DNA of 6,628 bases from positions 1 through 6,628 of the forward strand of contig CALHUZ010000413.1 of the NCBI GenBank assembly GCA_938039305.1, given 5' to 3'. Source of the DNA: an uncultured Saprospiraceae bacterium. GTDB taxonomy: Bacteria > Bacteroidota > Bacteroidia > Chitinophagales > Saprospiraceae. Under the pieces are notes generated by a model that was not told the DNA's origin, did no database searches, and saw only the letters and a program-made list of their open reading frames with translations. Shown here in pieces: positions 5,715 through 6,628 of the stretch (the first letter of the stretch is position 1; each line of letters begins with the position of its first letter). The translations under genes and the position numbers were made by a program.

Positions 5715-6628
5715 ATGAGCTGGACAAATCTATCCCAGAAAGTTTCTCTTGTTTTCCTTAGTATTTTAATTCCGATTTTGTCCTTTGGACAAGATGCAGC
5801 TCAAGCTGAAATGGGGTTAGATGAGCGTATTAATGAGTGGTTCACACCTATATCTCAGGCGATGCAAGACATAGTCTTACATATATTTCCCGGATCTAGG
5901 TTAATATATGACGAAGGCATACCGACAATCATAATATTATTGGTAGTGGGAGCGACCTTCTTTACTTTCTATTTCGGATTTGTGAATATTAGAAAGTTTG
6001 GTCTTGCTATAAATGTTGTAAGAGGCAAGTATGACGATGTCGAAGGACACAGCACACCAGAAAAAGCCGCTGTCAATATCAACGATGGAGATATCGCAAG
6101 AACCATCAGAGATGAAGGTGAAGATGGTGAAGTAAGTCACTTCCAAGCGCTGGCAACAGCAGTATCAGGAACAGTGGGGAATGGTAACATTGCAGGTGTA
6201 GCATTAGCAATTGCCTTAGGAGGCCCAGGGGCCACCTTTTGGATGATCCTTTGTGGATTGATTGGTATGTCCACAAAATTTGTAGAATGTACACTTGGTG
6301 TCAAATATAGAGATGTAGGACCAGATGGCACCGTATATGGTGGTCCGATGTACTACATGACCAAAGGACTAAAGGAGATGGGATATGCCAATCTCGGTAA
6401 GGTTTTGGCAGGCGTCTTTGCCTTCTTGTGTATTGGAGCATCATTTGGTGGTGGTAACGCAGCCCAATCTAATCAAGCCGTAGTTCAACTGGTTGATTCA
6501 TTTGGCATGAGTGGTGGAAGTGCAAGAACGATCATGGGTTTGATCTTAGCAGTCCTTGTAGGTGTCATCATCATAGGGGGAATCAAGCGTATCGCTTCTG
6601 TGACAGAGAAGGTTGTACCTTTTATGGC
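5715..6628 (+). CDS. Alanine/glycine:cation symporter (AGCS family), 3' end cut by window edge
   Basis: Sodium- or proton-coupled inner-membrane importer of alanine or glycine. I translated 304 codons from the ATG at 5715 to the window edge with no stop; relatives in Bacteroidetes run to about 550-600 residues, so roughly half is present. The N terminus is signal-like (residues 10-25, VSLVFLSILIPILSFG, then Q), followed by an amphipathic region and the first core transmembrane helix at about 69-90. The family signature FQALATAVSGTVGNGNIAGVALAIALGGPGATFWM lies at 143-177, then GLIGMSTKFVECTLGVKYR (181-199), GTVYGGPMYYM (205-215) and GGIKRIASVTEKVVPFM (288-304). An acidic insert of about 30 residues (107-140) separates the first helix from the signature. 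The signature has N at 156, where T is common (TVGTGNIAG). The neighbours give no hint of a specific pathway. Confidence 0.92.
   Translation, partial: MSWTNLSQKVSLVFLSILIPILSFGQDAAQAEMGLDERINEWFTPISQAMQDIVLHIFPGSRLIYDEGIPTIIILLVVGATFFTFYFGFVNIRKFGLAINVVRGKYDDVEGHSTPEKAAVNINDGDIARTIRDEGEDGEVSHFQALATAVSGTVGNGNIAGVALAIALGGPGATFWMILCGLIGMSTKFVECTLGVKYRDVGPDGTVYGGPMYYMTKGLKEMGYANLGKVLAGVFAFLCIGASFGGGNAAQSNQAVVQLVDSFGMSGGSARTIMGLILAVLVGVIIIGGIKRIASVTEKVVPFM

Noticed and set aside
6106..6331. Two overlapping minus-strand frames of 62 and 64 codons
   Set aside because: Antisense to the conserved AGCS signature region; low-complexity leucine- and histidine-rich translation with no family resemblance.

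Overview
The window looks like chromosomal DNA of a Bacteroidetes (Bacteroidota) bacterium, perhaps a marine or aquatic lineage. The evidence is moderate-to-low G+C, A/T-rich start regions without clear Shine-Dalgarno sequences, a TAnnTTTG-type -7 element in front of lysA, a LysA whose usual GGG motif is GSG, and an alanine:cation symporter with an N-terminal signal-like extension. Family assignments were read by eye from protein motifs; no database search was run.

Layout: (1) 1-1044, minus strand: diaminopimelate decarboxylase (lysA), cut at its 3' end by the window edge. (2) 1045-1182: divergent intergenic region with a candidate lysA -7 promoter element and a perfect 17-bp dyad resembling a Fur box just upstream of the next gene. 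(3) 1183-2086, plus strand: an ECF sigma factor and, 16 nt downstream, a 113-residue single-pass membrane protein that is plausibly its regulator. (4) 2081-2202: an array of four short GGT...ACC hairpins, three of them joined to a common ACCGCATG word, between convergent genes. (5) 3972-2211, minus strand: a probable two-gene operon of a small lipoprotein with the class I inorganic pyrophosphatase fold but apparently without its catalytic residues, followed by a GNAT/FemAB-like acyltransferase. (6) 4048-5549, plus strand: an AhpD-like CxxC protein and the radical SAM protein ArsS, the pair associated with arsenosugar biosynthesis, separated by 98 bp carrying a 10-bp direct repeat. (7) 5715-6628, plus strand: the 5' part of an AGCS-family alanine/glycine:cation symporter, cut by the window edge.

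Most genes are recognisable families and do not form one system. The most notable items are the pyrophosphatase-like pseudoenzyme lipoprotein paired with an acyltransferase, the hairpin repeat array, the arsS/AhpD pair with no arsM in view, and the Fur-like dyad before the sigma factor gene. No tRNA, rRNA, CRISPR array, insertion sequence or phage gene was seen. No stretch longer than 300 bases lacks a gene.
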